Part shown: positions 44,298 through 53,482 of the stretch, in pieces
Layout: each line of letters starts with the position of its first letter
Position numbering within the stretch: position 1 is the first letter of the stretch
Source of the DNA: Sulfuricurvum sp.
GTDB taxonomy: Bacteria > Campylobacterota > Campylobacteria > Campylobacterales > Sulfurimonadaceae
Assembly: GCA_028718525.1 (NCBI GenBank)
Contig: JAQULP010000001.1
Coordinates: 65,406 to 129,405, forward strand
Direction of reading: 5' to 3'
DNA: 64,000 nt
Position numbers and translations under genes: made by a program
The notes under the pieces: generated by a model
The model's input: only the letters and a program-made list of their open reading frames with translations
Database searches by the model: none
Told to the model about the DNA's origin: nothing

Positions 44298-45865
44298 TAA
44301 TTATCCGTTATCAATAATTGCTGGTCTGACTTAACTACACAATTATCGGGAATAGATTTATATATCAAACAATTTGATCCAATGACTACATTATTACCTA
44401 TCTTAACCCCCATCAAAATAGTTACATTTGAACCAATCCACACATTACTGCCAATTACTACACTTTTTGCTGTGAAGCCTTGTTCATGAATCAATTTCCC
44501 TTTCTCCTTAAATCTATGATTATGATCATAGATTTTAATATTTTCACCGAATAAAACGTCATTACCAATCTCAATACTATCTAAGCAATTCAGTGAGCAA
44601 TTATTATTAAAAAATACATTATCACCTATTATCAAATTTGATGCATTCTGAAATGTAAACATAAGGTTTCTTCTTGCAGAAAAATTTTCTCCAATTTTTA
44701 ATTGAAATCTACTTCCATCAGACTGAATTTTAAACCTACTCGTAAAATTATAATTTTTACCGACAGATATAACATCTTTCATTAATATAAAATATATTCT
44801 AAAGAAAATACTTATGAATATTTTATTATAAATCATACTAAACAAATAAGGTCTATTCATCATTTTAATCTTTAATAAATATTGCAAAGGTTTAAATGTA
44901 ATAAGTTTAAAGAGAATTTTGATTTTATTATCTGAATAATGCGTTGTCTGACGAGCTTGTGTTGCGACATAAATTAGCTCATCTGCTTTGCCAAGCTTGT
45001 ACAAATTTTTTGCTATGTGATAAAAGAAATTTGAGTTCACTATACTTATCTCTCTTTTATATTTGAAATTAGTATATTGATCTAACATTTCCATTGCATG
45101 TATCATTTTATAAAAATGGGCTGTTGAGTTTTTTAAATTCTTCAAAACATTGCTCGTCCATGAACTAGCATGGGATACTCTGTATATAGCCATATTTCTA
45201 TTAATGTAAAGCGCTCCTCCTTTTAAGGAAGCTAAAATTTGAATGAAATAGTCACCTACGGGAGCTTCATTATAGAACCATAATGGTAAATTAACAATAC
45301 ACTCTCTTCTAATCATCAAAGAAGCTGTTGGACAAAATTCACCGCCTCCCAAAATAAGTTCAGAAGTTAAAAAAACTTTTGTTTCATTTGCTTGTTTACC
45401 TAAAATCTTACCTTCCTTTCCATCTTTTAATTCATTTATGAAATGGAAGCTAATATCAACATTAGGCACATTATTCATTTGATCAACTTGAATTTGTAAC
45501 TTTTTTATATCTGTCCAATAATCATCACCCTCACATAAAGCGATAAATGTTCCTGAAGCTTTTTTTAAAGTCTCCGGAAAGGCTTTAATTCCTTTTTGAA
45601 ATCCATTTTCTGTTTCATAAATTGGCTTGACAATTTTTGGATATTTTTTTACATATTCTTTTATGATATCTGCAGTTTTATCTACAGATGCGTCATCACG
45701 AATAATTACTTCGATAGGAAAGTCTGTTTCTTGTAACAAAAACGAATCAAGCGCTTCTGATATAAATGTTTCATGATTATAAGTAATACAACATACACTC
45801 ACCAATGGTTTATTTATATTACCATTCCAATTGCTGATTATCTCTTCTTCTGTTCTATTGATCAT
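44297..45865 (-). CDS. Fusion: family 2 glycosyltransferase plus beta-helix acetyltransferase
   Basis: 522 residues. Residues about 15-260 form a GT-A transferase (LVSVCCITYNHETFISEAL, IIRDDASVDKTADII, CEGDDYWTD). Residues about 370-522 are a left-handed beta-helix acetyltransferase (IGDNVFFNNNCSLNCLDSI, KSVVIGSNVWIGSNVTILMG). The join has a helical linker. A single protein that both adds and acetylates a sugar residue is implied. The frame is continuous with no sign of assembly error. Confidence 0.82.
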   Translation of the reverse strand: MINRTEEEIISNWNGNINKPLVSVCCITYNHETFISEALDSFLLQETDFPIEVIIRDDASVDKTADIIKEYVKKYPKIVKPIYETENGFQKGIKAFPETLKKASGTFIALCEGDDYWTDIKKLQIQVDQMNNVPNVDISFHFINELKDGKEGKILGKQANETKVFLTSELILGGGEFCPTASLMIRRECIVNLPLWFYNEAPVGDYFIQILASLKGGALYINRNMAIYRVSHASSWTSNVLKNLKNSTAHFYKMIHAMEMLDQYTNFKYKREISIVNSNFFYHIAKNLYKLGKADELIYVATQARQTTHYSDNKIKILFKLITFKPLQYLLKIKMMNRPYLFSMIYNKIFISIFFRIYFILMKDVISVGKNYNFTSRFKIQSDGSRFQLKIGENFSARRNLMFTFQNASNLIIGDNVFFNNNCSLNCLDSIEIGNDVLFGENIKIYDHNHRFKEKGKLIHEQGFTAKSVVIGSNVWIGSNVTILMGVKIGNNVVIGSNCLIYKSIPDNCVVKSDQQLLITDN

Positions 45866-47370
45866 TTTATTCTACTTTTTAATAAATTAAAGATTATCTT
45901 TCTTACTTCATTTGCGGCAAAACTATTTACTATTAACAGACCAAAACCAATTAGTATTAATCTTAAAAACATCTCCAATCTATTCTCATCGTAAGTTAGT
46001 CCCAACTGATTAATTAAAAGCAAATAAATAAAACTGCTAAAAAATACCGGCAATACATCTTGAAGCATCCACTTTACATGAATTCCCTTTGCAAACTTAT
46101 GATGTACAATAGGGGTCCATACAAAAAAACTGACAACCCTTAACCCAAACCAAAGTATAGCTACACCTAAAGCTCCATGGTTATATGCCGCAAAATATAT
46201 CAACGGAACAGAAATTATTACTACAATTGTATTGTATTGTACATGCATTTTAAGATTACCATGTGCAAACTGCAATGCATACTGAAAAGTTCCAATTGCA
46301 AGAATAGCATTACCCATTACGTACCAAAATAATATATCTTTTGCCCAAAGTGATATTTCTATATTTCCAGTCCATGAGTAAAGTAATTCGTAAGAATAGA
46401 CCCCAACTACACCTGCTACAGAAAAAATAAACACAGCCATAAACTGAGTTGCTTTTCTGTACAAAAGGATCATTTCATTCTCTTTATTTTGATGTAACAA
46501 ACTTACCATTCTTGGCTGTAACGCTTGCCCTATCGGTCCAATAAGCTGAAGTATAGCATTTGCAACCAAAGCCATAATAGCAAAAGATCCATACTCTTTT
46601 AGAGGAAGAATATTAGATAAAAGCAACTTATCCAATTGAGTTAAAAAAACCCAAATTCCCCCTGTATATGCAATACTCAAGGCGAATGGAAGAATTGGTT
46701 TTACAGCATATAGGTCAAAATATATTCTAAATTTACCTATATCAAGTAATTTATACATTTTTAAAATAAAAATTACTAATGTCAATATGGCCACTATTAC
46801 TTGATACTCAAAAAATAATTTAATATCGTTGTCAATAAAATGTAATATTGCTAAGACTCCAACATATCGTAAAGTGTTCAATACAATATTTGTGACATTT
46901 AACCAAACTTGCGCTTCCGCTCCTGCAATTCCACTATAATAGAGTGTGCTTAAGAATCTTAACCCGATGACCATTCCCATGAGAGAGATACAGTATGAAA
47001 CATTTTCTAAATTCAAAGAATCCACATGTAACCAAATTTGAGCTATCCAATGACTAAAAAAAATAATACTGATAGTTAAAACAACCGATATAATAAGGAA
47101 GATCAACTCCAAACTATGCAATAAAGAAATAAATTTTCGTTTTTCTATATCACTACAATGTGATTTGAGTTTAGCGACTTCTCGTGACAATGTGGGTGAA
47201 AACCCCAAATCCAAAAGTACCATCCAAGATTGGATTAAAGTAAAAAAACCGACTAGACCATATGCTTCTGTACCTAAATATTTTAAATAAAAAGGCACCA
47301 TTACTATACCAATAATTATCGTATAAAATTGGCCGAAGTAATTAGCAATAATATTTTTTTTTAACCTCAT
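45862..47370 (-). CDS. wzx: Wzx-type polysaccharide flippase
   Basis: 502 residues with about twelve to fourteen membrane segments and the MATE/PST family start MRLKKNIIANYFGQFYTIIIGIVMVPFYLKYLGTEAYG reduced to its key parts: GQFYTI, PFYLKYLG, and LLDLGFSPTLSREVAK. It moves the undecaprenyl-linked repeat unit to the periplasm. It overlaps the glycosyltransferase fusion by four bases. Confidence 0.87.
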   Translation of the reverse strand: MRLKKNIIANYFGQFYTIIIGIVMVPFYLKYLGTEAYGLVGFFTLIQSWMVLLDLGFSPTLSREVAKLKSHCSDIEKRKFISLLHSLELIFLIISVVLTISIIFFSHWIAQIWLHVDSLNLENVSYCISLMGMVIGLRFLSTLYYSGIAGAEAQVWLNVTNIVLNTLRYVGVLAILHFIDNDIKLFFEYQVIVAILTLVIFILKMYKLLDIGKFRIYFDLYAVKPILPFALSIAYTGGIWVFLTQLDKLLLSNILPLKEYGSFAIMALVANAILQLIGPIGQALQPRMVSLLHQNKENEMILLYRKATQFMAVFIFSVAGVVGVYSYELLYSWTGNIEISLWAKDILFWYVMGNAILAIGTFQYALQFAHGNLKMHVQYNTIVVIISVPLIYFAAYNHGALGVAILWFGLRVVSFFVWTPIVHHKFAKGIHVKWMLQDVLPVFFSSFIYLLLINQLGLTYDENRLEMFLRLILIGFGLLIVNSFAANEVRKIIFNLLKSRIK

Positions 47371-47373
47371 ATA

Positions 47374-48309
47374 TTATCTTTTTGGCCCAACTTTCAATGG
47401 TCTTAACGGTTTCGCCGGATTTCCGAATACCGTTAATTTTTCATTTAAAGATTTTGTAACAACACTTCCCATACCGATAGTTGATTCTTCTGCAATAAAC
47501 AAATTATCTTTTAAGCTAACACTCAAACCAATCGTTACATAGTCTTCAATAATGCAGTTTCCACCGATGAGCCCACCTACAGACATCCAAACTTTTTTCC
47601 CTATCTTTACCCCATGACCAATATTAGATAAATTTCCAATTACCGTATCATTACCAATAGAAGTATTTGTCAACGTGCCCTTCACTATTACACAGTTTGC
47701 ACCTATTTCTACATTCTTCCCTATCCATACACCGGCTATATGCGGGAATCTTAGGACATCATCATTTTTGGCTTTATACAAAGCAATGCCATCACACCCA
47801 ATAGTGCAATTCTCTCTAATGATAGTACCTTTACCAATATAGGTGCCATTTTTTATAACACATCCTGCCGATACGACAACATCATCCTCTATAATTACAT
47901 CGTTTTCTATAATAGCTGAAGTATGTATGTTTGCGCGATGACTAATACTTTTCGCTCGCGGCTCTATTTTAGTTGTGAATTTTTCAAGCAACTCTGTATT
48001 ATTAAAATATTCAAGCAATTTTATAAAAGCAAATCGAGCATCATTAACATGCAGAATTGAATAGTCTCCGTATTCATCGTTTACTGGAGTATTTGTTAAA
48101 ATCAAACTGTTTTTTAGGTTATCTACTAAATTTTTCTCATTAATACTTTCTATAAAGCAAAGGGTATAATCAATTTTTAAAAGACCATTTGAAACGCCCT
48201 CAATTTTACTATTTGATTTATTACTTCTAGTAAATGATATAGACATACTTTCCAAAATATTTAATATGTCGTGAATTGTTATACGCTTATTAAATTTGAT
48301 AAATTCCAT
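47374..48309 (-). CDS. LpxD-like N-acyltransferase (left-handed beta-helix)
   Basis: 311 residues. An N-terminal domain of about 110 residues precedes hexapeptide repeats (SAIIENDVIIEDDVVVSAGCVI, TIIRENCTIGCDGIALYK, GNLSNIGHGVKIGKKVWM) in the arrangement of LpxD. A histidine in NIGHGVKIG fits the LpxD catalytic position. Unlike housekeeping LpxD it sits in a locus with a dedicated acyl carrier protein and ketoacyl synthase, so it may attach an acyl group from that carrier to an amino sugar. It is followed by the wzx gene. Confidence 0.78.
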   Translation of the reverse strand: MEFIKFNKRITIHDILNILESMSISFTRSNKSNSKIEGVSNGLLKIDYTLCFIESINEKNLVDNLKNSLILTNTPVNDEYGDYSILHVNDARFAFIKLLEYFNNTELLEKFTTKIEPRAKSISHRANIHTSAIIENDVIIEDDVVVSAGCVIKNGTYIGKGTIIRENCTIGCDGIALYKAKNDDVLRFPHIAGVWIGKNVEIGANCVIVKGTLTNTSIGNDTVIGNLSNIGHGVKIGKKVWMSVGGLIGGNCIIEDYVTIGLSVSLKDNLFIAEESTIGMGSVVTKSLNEKLTVFGNPAKPLRPLKVGPKR

Positions 48310-48311
48310 TC

Positions 48312-49601
48312 TCAGTCCATTATATAATATAAATTATCTGAATTATACATACTAGTGATAGCTGAACTTTTATATCCATAATTACAACTAAAACAGATTT
48401 TTGAATAACTTTTTATATTTAATTCTTTTGATTGTGTTAGATTCGATTGTATGATTGAACCCAAATTGCTACAATTTTTATCCAATAAAATATTTGTAAA
48501 TTCATTAGTAATCTCACTTTTATCTATCAGATTGGACGAAGTTAGGTACTTACACTCAATTAAACCGAAATCACTGTTAATGATCCCAGCTATATTATCA
48601 AGCCCGACTCTCAAAAGTTTAATTATAAATTCTTGCAAATTGGAAGCCAAGTCACCTATAAGGTAAATAGATTTTTCATAACTTAATAAGTTACCGGCGA
48701 TTAATGAAACATTAGCATGTTCACAAATATTAATACTTCTTCTAATATGGTTTTTATGGAATATTCGAGGTTCTCTCAAATCTACGATCTGAATATGATC
48801 GTCCTGTTTCAATTCTTCAAATTCAAAGCGGCCTATATTGGACAAAATGTCTTCTACTAACGTTGGTCCTGATATATTTGCTCCTGCCATTTTTTTAAAA
48901 AATGCCGGAGTCTCTATACTCTGTGCTATTAAATTCTCTGTATATTCAAATTTACTTTTTTGACAAAGACTAAAACTATAATTCGTCTTTTTTTCAATCC
49001 CGATCGTTGAAAAATATTGACGGCTCAAATTTTTACCACACAATGAGCCTTCAATATGTGAAGTGAATACTATTATCTCATCTGATAGTTCCCAAAGCTT
49101 TAAAGCTGACTCATAAGAGCTGTTTGCTAATGATTCAAGGTTGTCTTCACCTAGTAAATCAGGTCTTCCTATGTCTCCTACAAAGAGTAAATCACCGGTA
49201 AATAACAGTTTGTCCGTACTGAATTCATTTACGAGTAAACATAAATCAAATGGGGTATGTCCCGGTGTTTCTAAAATTTTAACTTTTAACGTGCTACCAA
49301 TAAAAAATTCATCATTATCGTTTGCTTTGATAATCTCAAAATTCTCTATAGGAGCTGATTTTTGAAAAATATTGTCTACACTAAATTTTGAAGCAAGTTC
49401 AATGTGTCCACCTATATAATCAGCATGTGTATGCGTATTGAAAACATATTTTAAGTTTAATGAATGATTTGCTATAAATTCTTCATACTCTTTTGTATCT
49501 CTCCTTGGATCAACAACAAATGCTTCTTTACTTTCACTACATGCTACGATATAAGATACATGACCTAAATCACGATCAATAAATTTTTCAAAAATCATCA
49601 T
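48312..49601 (-). CDS. Metallo-beta-lactamase-fold protein with rhodanese-like domains
   Basis: 429 residues. The N-terminal domain has NTHTHADYIGGH (His57, His59, Asp61), ETPGHTPFDLCL and FTGDLLFVGDIGRPDL, typical of ETHE1/persulfide dioxygenase or glyoxalase II relatives. About residues 260-340 (IVDLREPRIFHKNHI) form a rhodanese-like domain whose active-site cysteine is absent; the C-terminus has CNYGYKS, a rhodanese-type loop with cysteine. It lies between the acyl carrier protein and the acyltransferase, an unusual place. A thioesterase-like role on acyl-thioesters is possible; sulfur chemistry is the alternative. Confidence 0.72.
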   Translation of the reverse strand: MMIFEKFIDRDLGHVSYIVACSESKEAFVVDPRRDTKEYEEFIANHSLNLKYVFNTHTHADYIGGHIELASKFSVDNIFQKSAPIENFEIIKANDNDEFFIGSTLKVKILETPGHTPFDLCLLVNEFSTDKLLFTGDLLFVGDIGRPDLLGEDNLESLANSSYESALKLWELSDEIIVFTSHIEGSLCGKNLSRQYFSTIGIEKKTNYSFSLCQKSKFEYTENLIAQSIETPAFFKKMAGANISGPTLVEDILSNIGRFEFEELKQDDHIQIVDLREPRIFHKNHIRRSINICEHANVSLIAGNLLSYEKSIYLIGDLASNLQEFIIKLLRVGLDNIAGIINSDFGLIECKYLTSSNLIDKSEITNEFTNILLDKNCSNLGSIIQSNLTQSKELNIKSYSKICFSCNYGYKSSAITSMYNSDNLYYIMD

Positions 49602-49610
49602 AGCACCTTT

Positions 49611-49847
49611 TTATGCGAGCTGATTATTGATATATTCTACAATCCCAGCAATCGTTTGCACTTGACTCAAATCTTCATCAGGAATTTTTACTTCGAACTT
49701 CTCTTCTAATAAAAGATATACATTAACTGCATCAAGCGAGTCAATTCCTTGTTCACTGAGAGGTGTATCGTTTTTCATTTGATCAACGTCACCTAATACA
49801 TCTGCTTCTGCTATGACTTCTTTTACATTTTCGATTGTTGCTTTCAT
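49611..49847 (-). CDS. Acyl carrier protein of the polysaccharide locus
   Basis: 78 residues with the phosphopantetheine attachment serine in SEQGIDSLDAVNVYLLLEE and the usual acidic four-helix pattern. It is separate from fatty-acid acpP, which normally sits with fabF, and is flanked by a ketoacyl synthase III and the MBL/rhodanese gene. It would carry the acyl group used to decorate a sugar. Confidence 0.9.
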   Translation of the reverse strand: MKATIENVKEVIAEADVLGDVDQMKNDTPLSEQGIDSLDAVNVYLLLEEKFEVKIPDEDLSQVQTIAGIVEYINNQLA

Positions 49848-49868
49848 TCTTTTACCCTTTATTTTAAA

Positions 49869-50786
49869 TTAAATCTTTTCAATTATAGCACTTCCCCAAG
49901 ACAAACCTACACCAAATCCTGCAATTACGATTTTTTTGTTCTCCTGATTTTGAAACTCTTCTTCCAAAATTAACGGAATTGAAGAAGAAATAGTATTCCC
50001 ATAGTTATACATGCAAAAAGGGACTTTCTCTTCATTTACCTTAAGCCTTTTTCTTATTGTATCTACAATGTATTTACTCCCCTGATGCAGTATATATTTA
50101 TCTATATCACTATCTGTCAAACCATTTTTTTCTAACAGTTTTTGGATATGACCCGGAATTGTCGTAGCTGTAAAATTAAATACTGCCCTGCCATTCATAT
50201 AAAGTTTATCTTTACATAATAATTCTTTATAGTCTTTTCCGTTTGTACCGAAACTAAAATCTTTTGGAATAAATAAAGCATCATTCGCTATAAAAGTTAC
50301 AGTTGCACCATCTCCAAAAAGTAAATCGGTATTTTTATCGTCATGATCAATAATTTCAGAATATGGATCTGCAGTGAACAGTAAACCATTTTTTAGGTTA
50401 TTGCTTTGCATAAATGAAATAATACTTGAGAGCCCATACACATACCCACTGCATCCAAGTGAAATATCAAAACATGCACAAGTTTGCGATAATTCAAGTT
50501 TTCCATGGACAATTGCAGATGTATGAGGGATGTTATAGTCTGGATTTTGCGTTACAACGATACAGCAATCAATATTACTTTTATCTATCGGGATTTTATT
50601 TATTAAGTTTTCAAAAGCTTTCACACATAAATCCGATGCTTTTTCATGTTCATCTTTTTGTGTATGAAACTTGACCCCTATTTTATTTTCTATGAAATCA
50701 TCATCTAATTCAAATTTATCTTTTTTATCATAATTCGAAATTTTTTTTTCCGGTAAATAACTTGCTACTTCTCTAATACCAAACAC
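49869..50786 (-). CDS. Beta-ketoacyl-ACP synthase III-like enzyme
   Basis: 305 residues, thiolase fold. The catalytic Cys is in DISLGCSGYVYGLSS, the His in YILHQGSKYIVDTI and the Asn in YNYGNTISSSIP, so the Cys-His-Asn triad is complete. It condenses an acyl-CoA with malonyl-ACP; next to its own carrier protein it probably starts a short, specific acyl chain. It is not in a fatty-acid operon, so it is called FabH-like rather than fabH. Confidence 0.87.
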   Translation of the reverse strand: MFGIREVASYLPEKKISNYDKKDKFELDDDFIENKIGVKFHTQKDEHEKASDLCVKAFENLINKIPIDKSNIDCCIVVTQNPDYNIPHTSAIVHGKLELSQTCACFDISLGCSGYVYGLSSIISFMQSNNLKNGLLFTADPYSEIIDHDDKNTDLLFGDGATVTFIANDALFIPKDFSFGTNGKDYKELLCKDKLYMNGRAVFNFTATTIPGHIQKLLEKNGLTDSDIDKYILHQGSKYIVDTIRKRLKVNEEKVPFCMYNYGNTISSSIPLILEEEFQNQENKKIVIAGFGVGLSWGSAIIEKI

Positions 50787-50796
50787 TTCAAATCCT

Positions 50797-51387
50797 TCAA
50801 ACTAAACTAAAATAGATAAATCCAAGAGATTTATCATTATGAAATATTTCTGTCTTTGTTAACTTAAAATTAAAGTTAGATTTTAAAATAAGCTTCAATG
50901 GATAGCATGACTCTATTGGGATATCCTTAATTTGAAATCTAGTAAAATACCATTTTCCATTTACATCTGGGAATAGATTTTCAAGTAAAAATTTGTTTAA
51001 AGCAACACAGTTTTCCACAAAAGAATAACCAGAATTCTCTGTAAGAACAATTTCTTGTTGTTTCAAATCTAAAATAGACAATTTACAAATATCTTCTTCC
51101 GGATAAGCATATCTACATTCAATGATATTTGAATTCTCGATGCCATAAAAAATTTTTTTGGAATCATTTTTATCTATTAATTTGCATAAAAACTTTAATG
51201 TTTTTTCATCTCTTGGCTTTTCTTCTGTTATTATTATATTTCTCTTTGCTATCCCATGAAAAGACAAATCGAAATTTTGAAGTTTCATTTCACCTTCAAA
51301 CAATTTAATAAGATTATTATATATATCTGTACCATGAACATAAGTACGATTACCTTTGAAACAAAACTCTAAATTGTATTCTTTCAT
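50797..51387 (-). CDS. Hypothetical protein of the acyl module, 196 residues
   Basis: No signal peptide or membrane helix. The C-terminal half (GKWYFTRFQIKDI, FKLTKTEIFHNDKSLGFIYFSLV) has the beta-rich alternation of hotdog-fold enzymes, but I cannot identify catalytic residues, so this is a guess. It overlaps the aminotransferase gene by four bases and precedes the ketoacyl synthase, indicating a role in making or transferring the acyl group. Confidence 0.6.
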   Translation of the reverse strand: MKEYNLEFCFKGNRTYVHGTDIYNNLIKLFEGEMKLQNFDLSFHGIAKRNIIITEEKPRDEKTLKFLCKLIDKNDSKKIFYGIENSNIIECRYAYPEEDICKLSILDLKQQEIVLTENSGYSFVENCVALNKFLLENLFPDVNGKWYFTRFQIKDIPIESCYPLKLILKSNFNFKLTKTEIFHNDKSLGFIYFSLV

Positions 51388-52460
51388 GACAATGCCCCTT
51401 TAATAATATCTATTATTAACGTTTGTTCTTCAAATGTCAGTTCTGGATATATCGGCAAACACAGTATACGGCTTGCGATATCCCTCGAATTTAAACATAA
51501 CTGTTTTGGCTCAATATAGCTTAGTGTATCTAAAGATGGATAAAAATAGCGACGTGGAAAAATATTTTGTTCATTCAATGCTTTTTGAACTTTTTTTAAT
51601 TGTTCTTCTGTTTTTAGTACAATCGGAACATAACTATAGTTTTGTGAAGCATAAGGATTCATTTCCTGAAATTGAACAAGAGTAGATAGTTCTTTCACAT
51701 ACATTTCACAAACGGCTTTTCGTCTAGATTTTATTTCTTCTATATCATCAAGTACACATAATCCCATTGCCGCTTCAAATTCATTCATTTTTGCATTAGT
51801 ACCAAGTTCAGGAATTTCTTCAGTATTCTTGATCCCAAAATTGATAAGATATCGCGCTTTTTCAACCAAAGAGTCGTCATTGATGATTAAAGCCCCTCCC
51901 TCAATGCTATGAAAAAGCTTTGTAGCATGAAAACTTAAAGTTGAAATATCCCCGTATTCGAGAACACTTTTATCTTTATACCGTATATCAAAAGCATGTG
52001 CAGCATCATAGATTACTTTTAGATTATGTTTTGCTGCTATAGCACCAATTTCTTCAACTTCACATGAATTACCAAAAACATGTACAGGTAAAATTGCACT
52101 TGTATTTTTTGTAATTGACTGTTCAATATTTTCTGAAGCAAGATTAAATGTATTAGGATTGATATCAGAAAAAATAGGTAATAAGCCATTTGTTACTAAA
52201 GAGCTAGTCGTTGCAACAAAACTAAAAGGAGTCGTAATGACAAAACCTTTGAGACCAAGTGTGCGATAAGCAATCTCTAAGGCTACAGTACCATTAGAAA
52301 CCAAAATAAGGTTTTTTACGCCTAAGTATTCAGCCAAACGTTTTTCAAGTTTTTGAACTAAAGGACCATTATTCGTCACCCATCCATTAGCATAGATTTC
52401 ATCAATATATTGTTTATATTTTTCCACATTTGGAAGATATGTTTTAGTTACATTAATCAT
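51384..52460 (-). CDS. DegT-family sugar aminotransferase, VioA-like
   Basis: 358 residues, PLP enzyme of the DegT/DnrJ/EryC1 family: GWVTNNGPLVQKLEK, LVSNGTVALEIAYRTLGL, TTPFSFVATTSSLV, and the PLP lysine in LSFHATKLFHSIEGGA. The sequence is closest in my memory to VioA, which makes dTDP-4-amino-4,6-dideoxy-glucose from dTDP-4-keto-6-deoxy-glucose; that substrate is made by the adjacent RfbB. WecE- or FdtB-like specificity is possible. It overlaps rfbB by four bases. Confidence 0.85.
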   Translation of the reverse strand: MINVTKTYLPNVEKYKQYIDEIYANGWVTNNGPLVQKLEKRLAEYLGVKNLILVSNGTVALEIAYRTLGLKGFVITTPFSFVATTSSLVTNGLLPIFSDINPNTFNLASENIEQSITKNTSAILPVHVFGNSCEVEEIGAIAAKHNLKVIYDAAHAFDIRYKDKSVLEYGDISTLSFHATKLFHSIEGGALIINDDSLVEKARYLINFGIKNTEEIPELGTNAKMNEFEAAMGLCVLDDIEEIKSRRKAVCEMYVKELSTLVQFQEMNPYASQNYSYVPIVLKTEEQLKKVQKALNEQNIFPRRYFYPSLDTLSYIEPKQLCLNSRDIASRILCLPIYPELTFEEQTLIIDIIKGALS

Positions 52461-53482
52461 AAGATGCCTGTTCTATATTTATTAAGATACCATTCAATGG
52501 TTTTAACAATCCCTGTATCAAAAGTTTCTTCCGCTTTCCAACCGAGTTCATTTTCAAGTTTAGTGGCATCGATTGCATAACGTCTGTCATGTCCCGCTCT
52601 ATCTTCGACATAAACAATCTGTTCTTTATAGCTTTTACCTTCAGATGAAGGTTTCATTTGATCGAGAAGAGAACAGATACGATCGGCAATCTGATTATTA
52701 TTGCGTTCATTACGTCCACCGATGTTATAGACTTCACCACTACGTCCAACATGATAAACGAGATCAATCCCTTTACAATGATCGAGAACATAAAGCCAAT
52801 CACGGATATTTTTACCGTCACCGTAGATAGGAATATTCTCGCCCGCAAGTGCTTTTCGAATAATGGTAGGAATCAGCTTTTCATTATGCTGTTTTGGACC
52901 GTAGTTATTGGAACAATTGGTAATAACCGTATTCATCCCATAGGTATGGTGATAGGAACGGACGATCATATCTGAACCTGCTTTTGATGCACTGTAAGGA
53001 GAATTGGGAGCGTAAGAAGTCTCTTCAGTGAACAATCCCGTCTCGCCGAGTGTCCCGTATACTTCATCAGTACTAATGTGGTGGAAACGGCACTCGTCAT
53101 AACCTGATTTATACACAAACGGTTTTTCCATCCACATTTTATAAGCGACATCAACCAGAGTAAAAGTTCCGTTGACATTCGTCTGAACAAATACACCTGG
53201 GTTTTTAATCGAGTTGTCTACATGACTTTCTGCAGCGAAATGAATGACACCGCGAATATCATATTGTGTAAAGAGTGATTCAACGAGCGCTCTGTCACAA
53301 ATATCTCCTTGGATAAAAATGTGACGTTCGTTCTGAGGCGCATCGGAGAGATTTGTCATATCACCCGCATAGGTGAGAAGGTCTAGATTAATCAAACGAA
53401 CATCAGAATACTTATCTAAAAAATACGGAACAAAATTGCTTCCAATAAATCCGGCACATCCCGTAACTAAAATGGTTCTCAT
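52457..53482 (-). CDS. rfbB: dTDP-glucose 4,6-dehydratase
   Basis: 341 residues. NAD-binding GCAGFIGSNFVPYF, the catalytic triad with HFAAESHVDNSI and YSASKAGSDM (Tyr-x-x-x-Lys), and STDEVYG. It converts dTDP-glucose to dTDP-4-keto-6-deoxy-glucose, the branch point to dTDP-L-rhamnose and to the amino sugar. The start at 53482 has GGAG upstream and overlaps the rfbD stop. Confidence 0.95.
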   Translation of the reverse strand: MRTILVTGCAGFIGSNFVPYFLDKYSDVRLINLDLLTYAGDMTNLSDAPQNERHIFIQGDICDRALVESLFTQYDIRGVIHFAAESHVDNSIKNPGVFVQTNVNGTFTLVDVAYKMWMEKPFVYKSGYDECRFHHISTDEVYGTLGETGLFTEETSYAPNSPYSASKAGSDMIVRSYHHTYGMNTVITNCSNNYGPKQHNEKLIPTIIRKALAGENIPIYGDGKNIRDWLYVLDHCKGIDLVYHVGRSGEVYNIGGRNERNNNQIADRICSLLDQMKPSSEGKSYKEQIVYVEDRAGHDRRYAIDATKLENELGWKAEETFDTGIVKTIEWYLNKYRTGIL

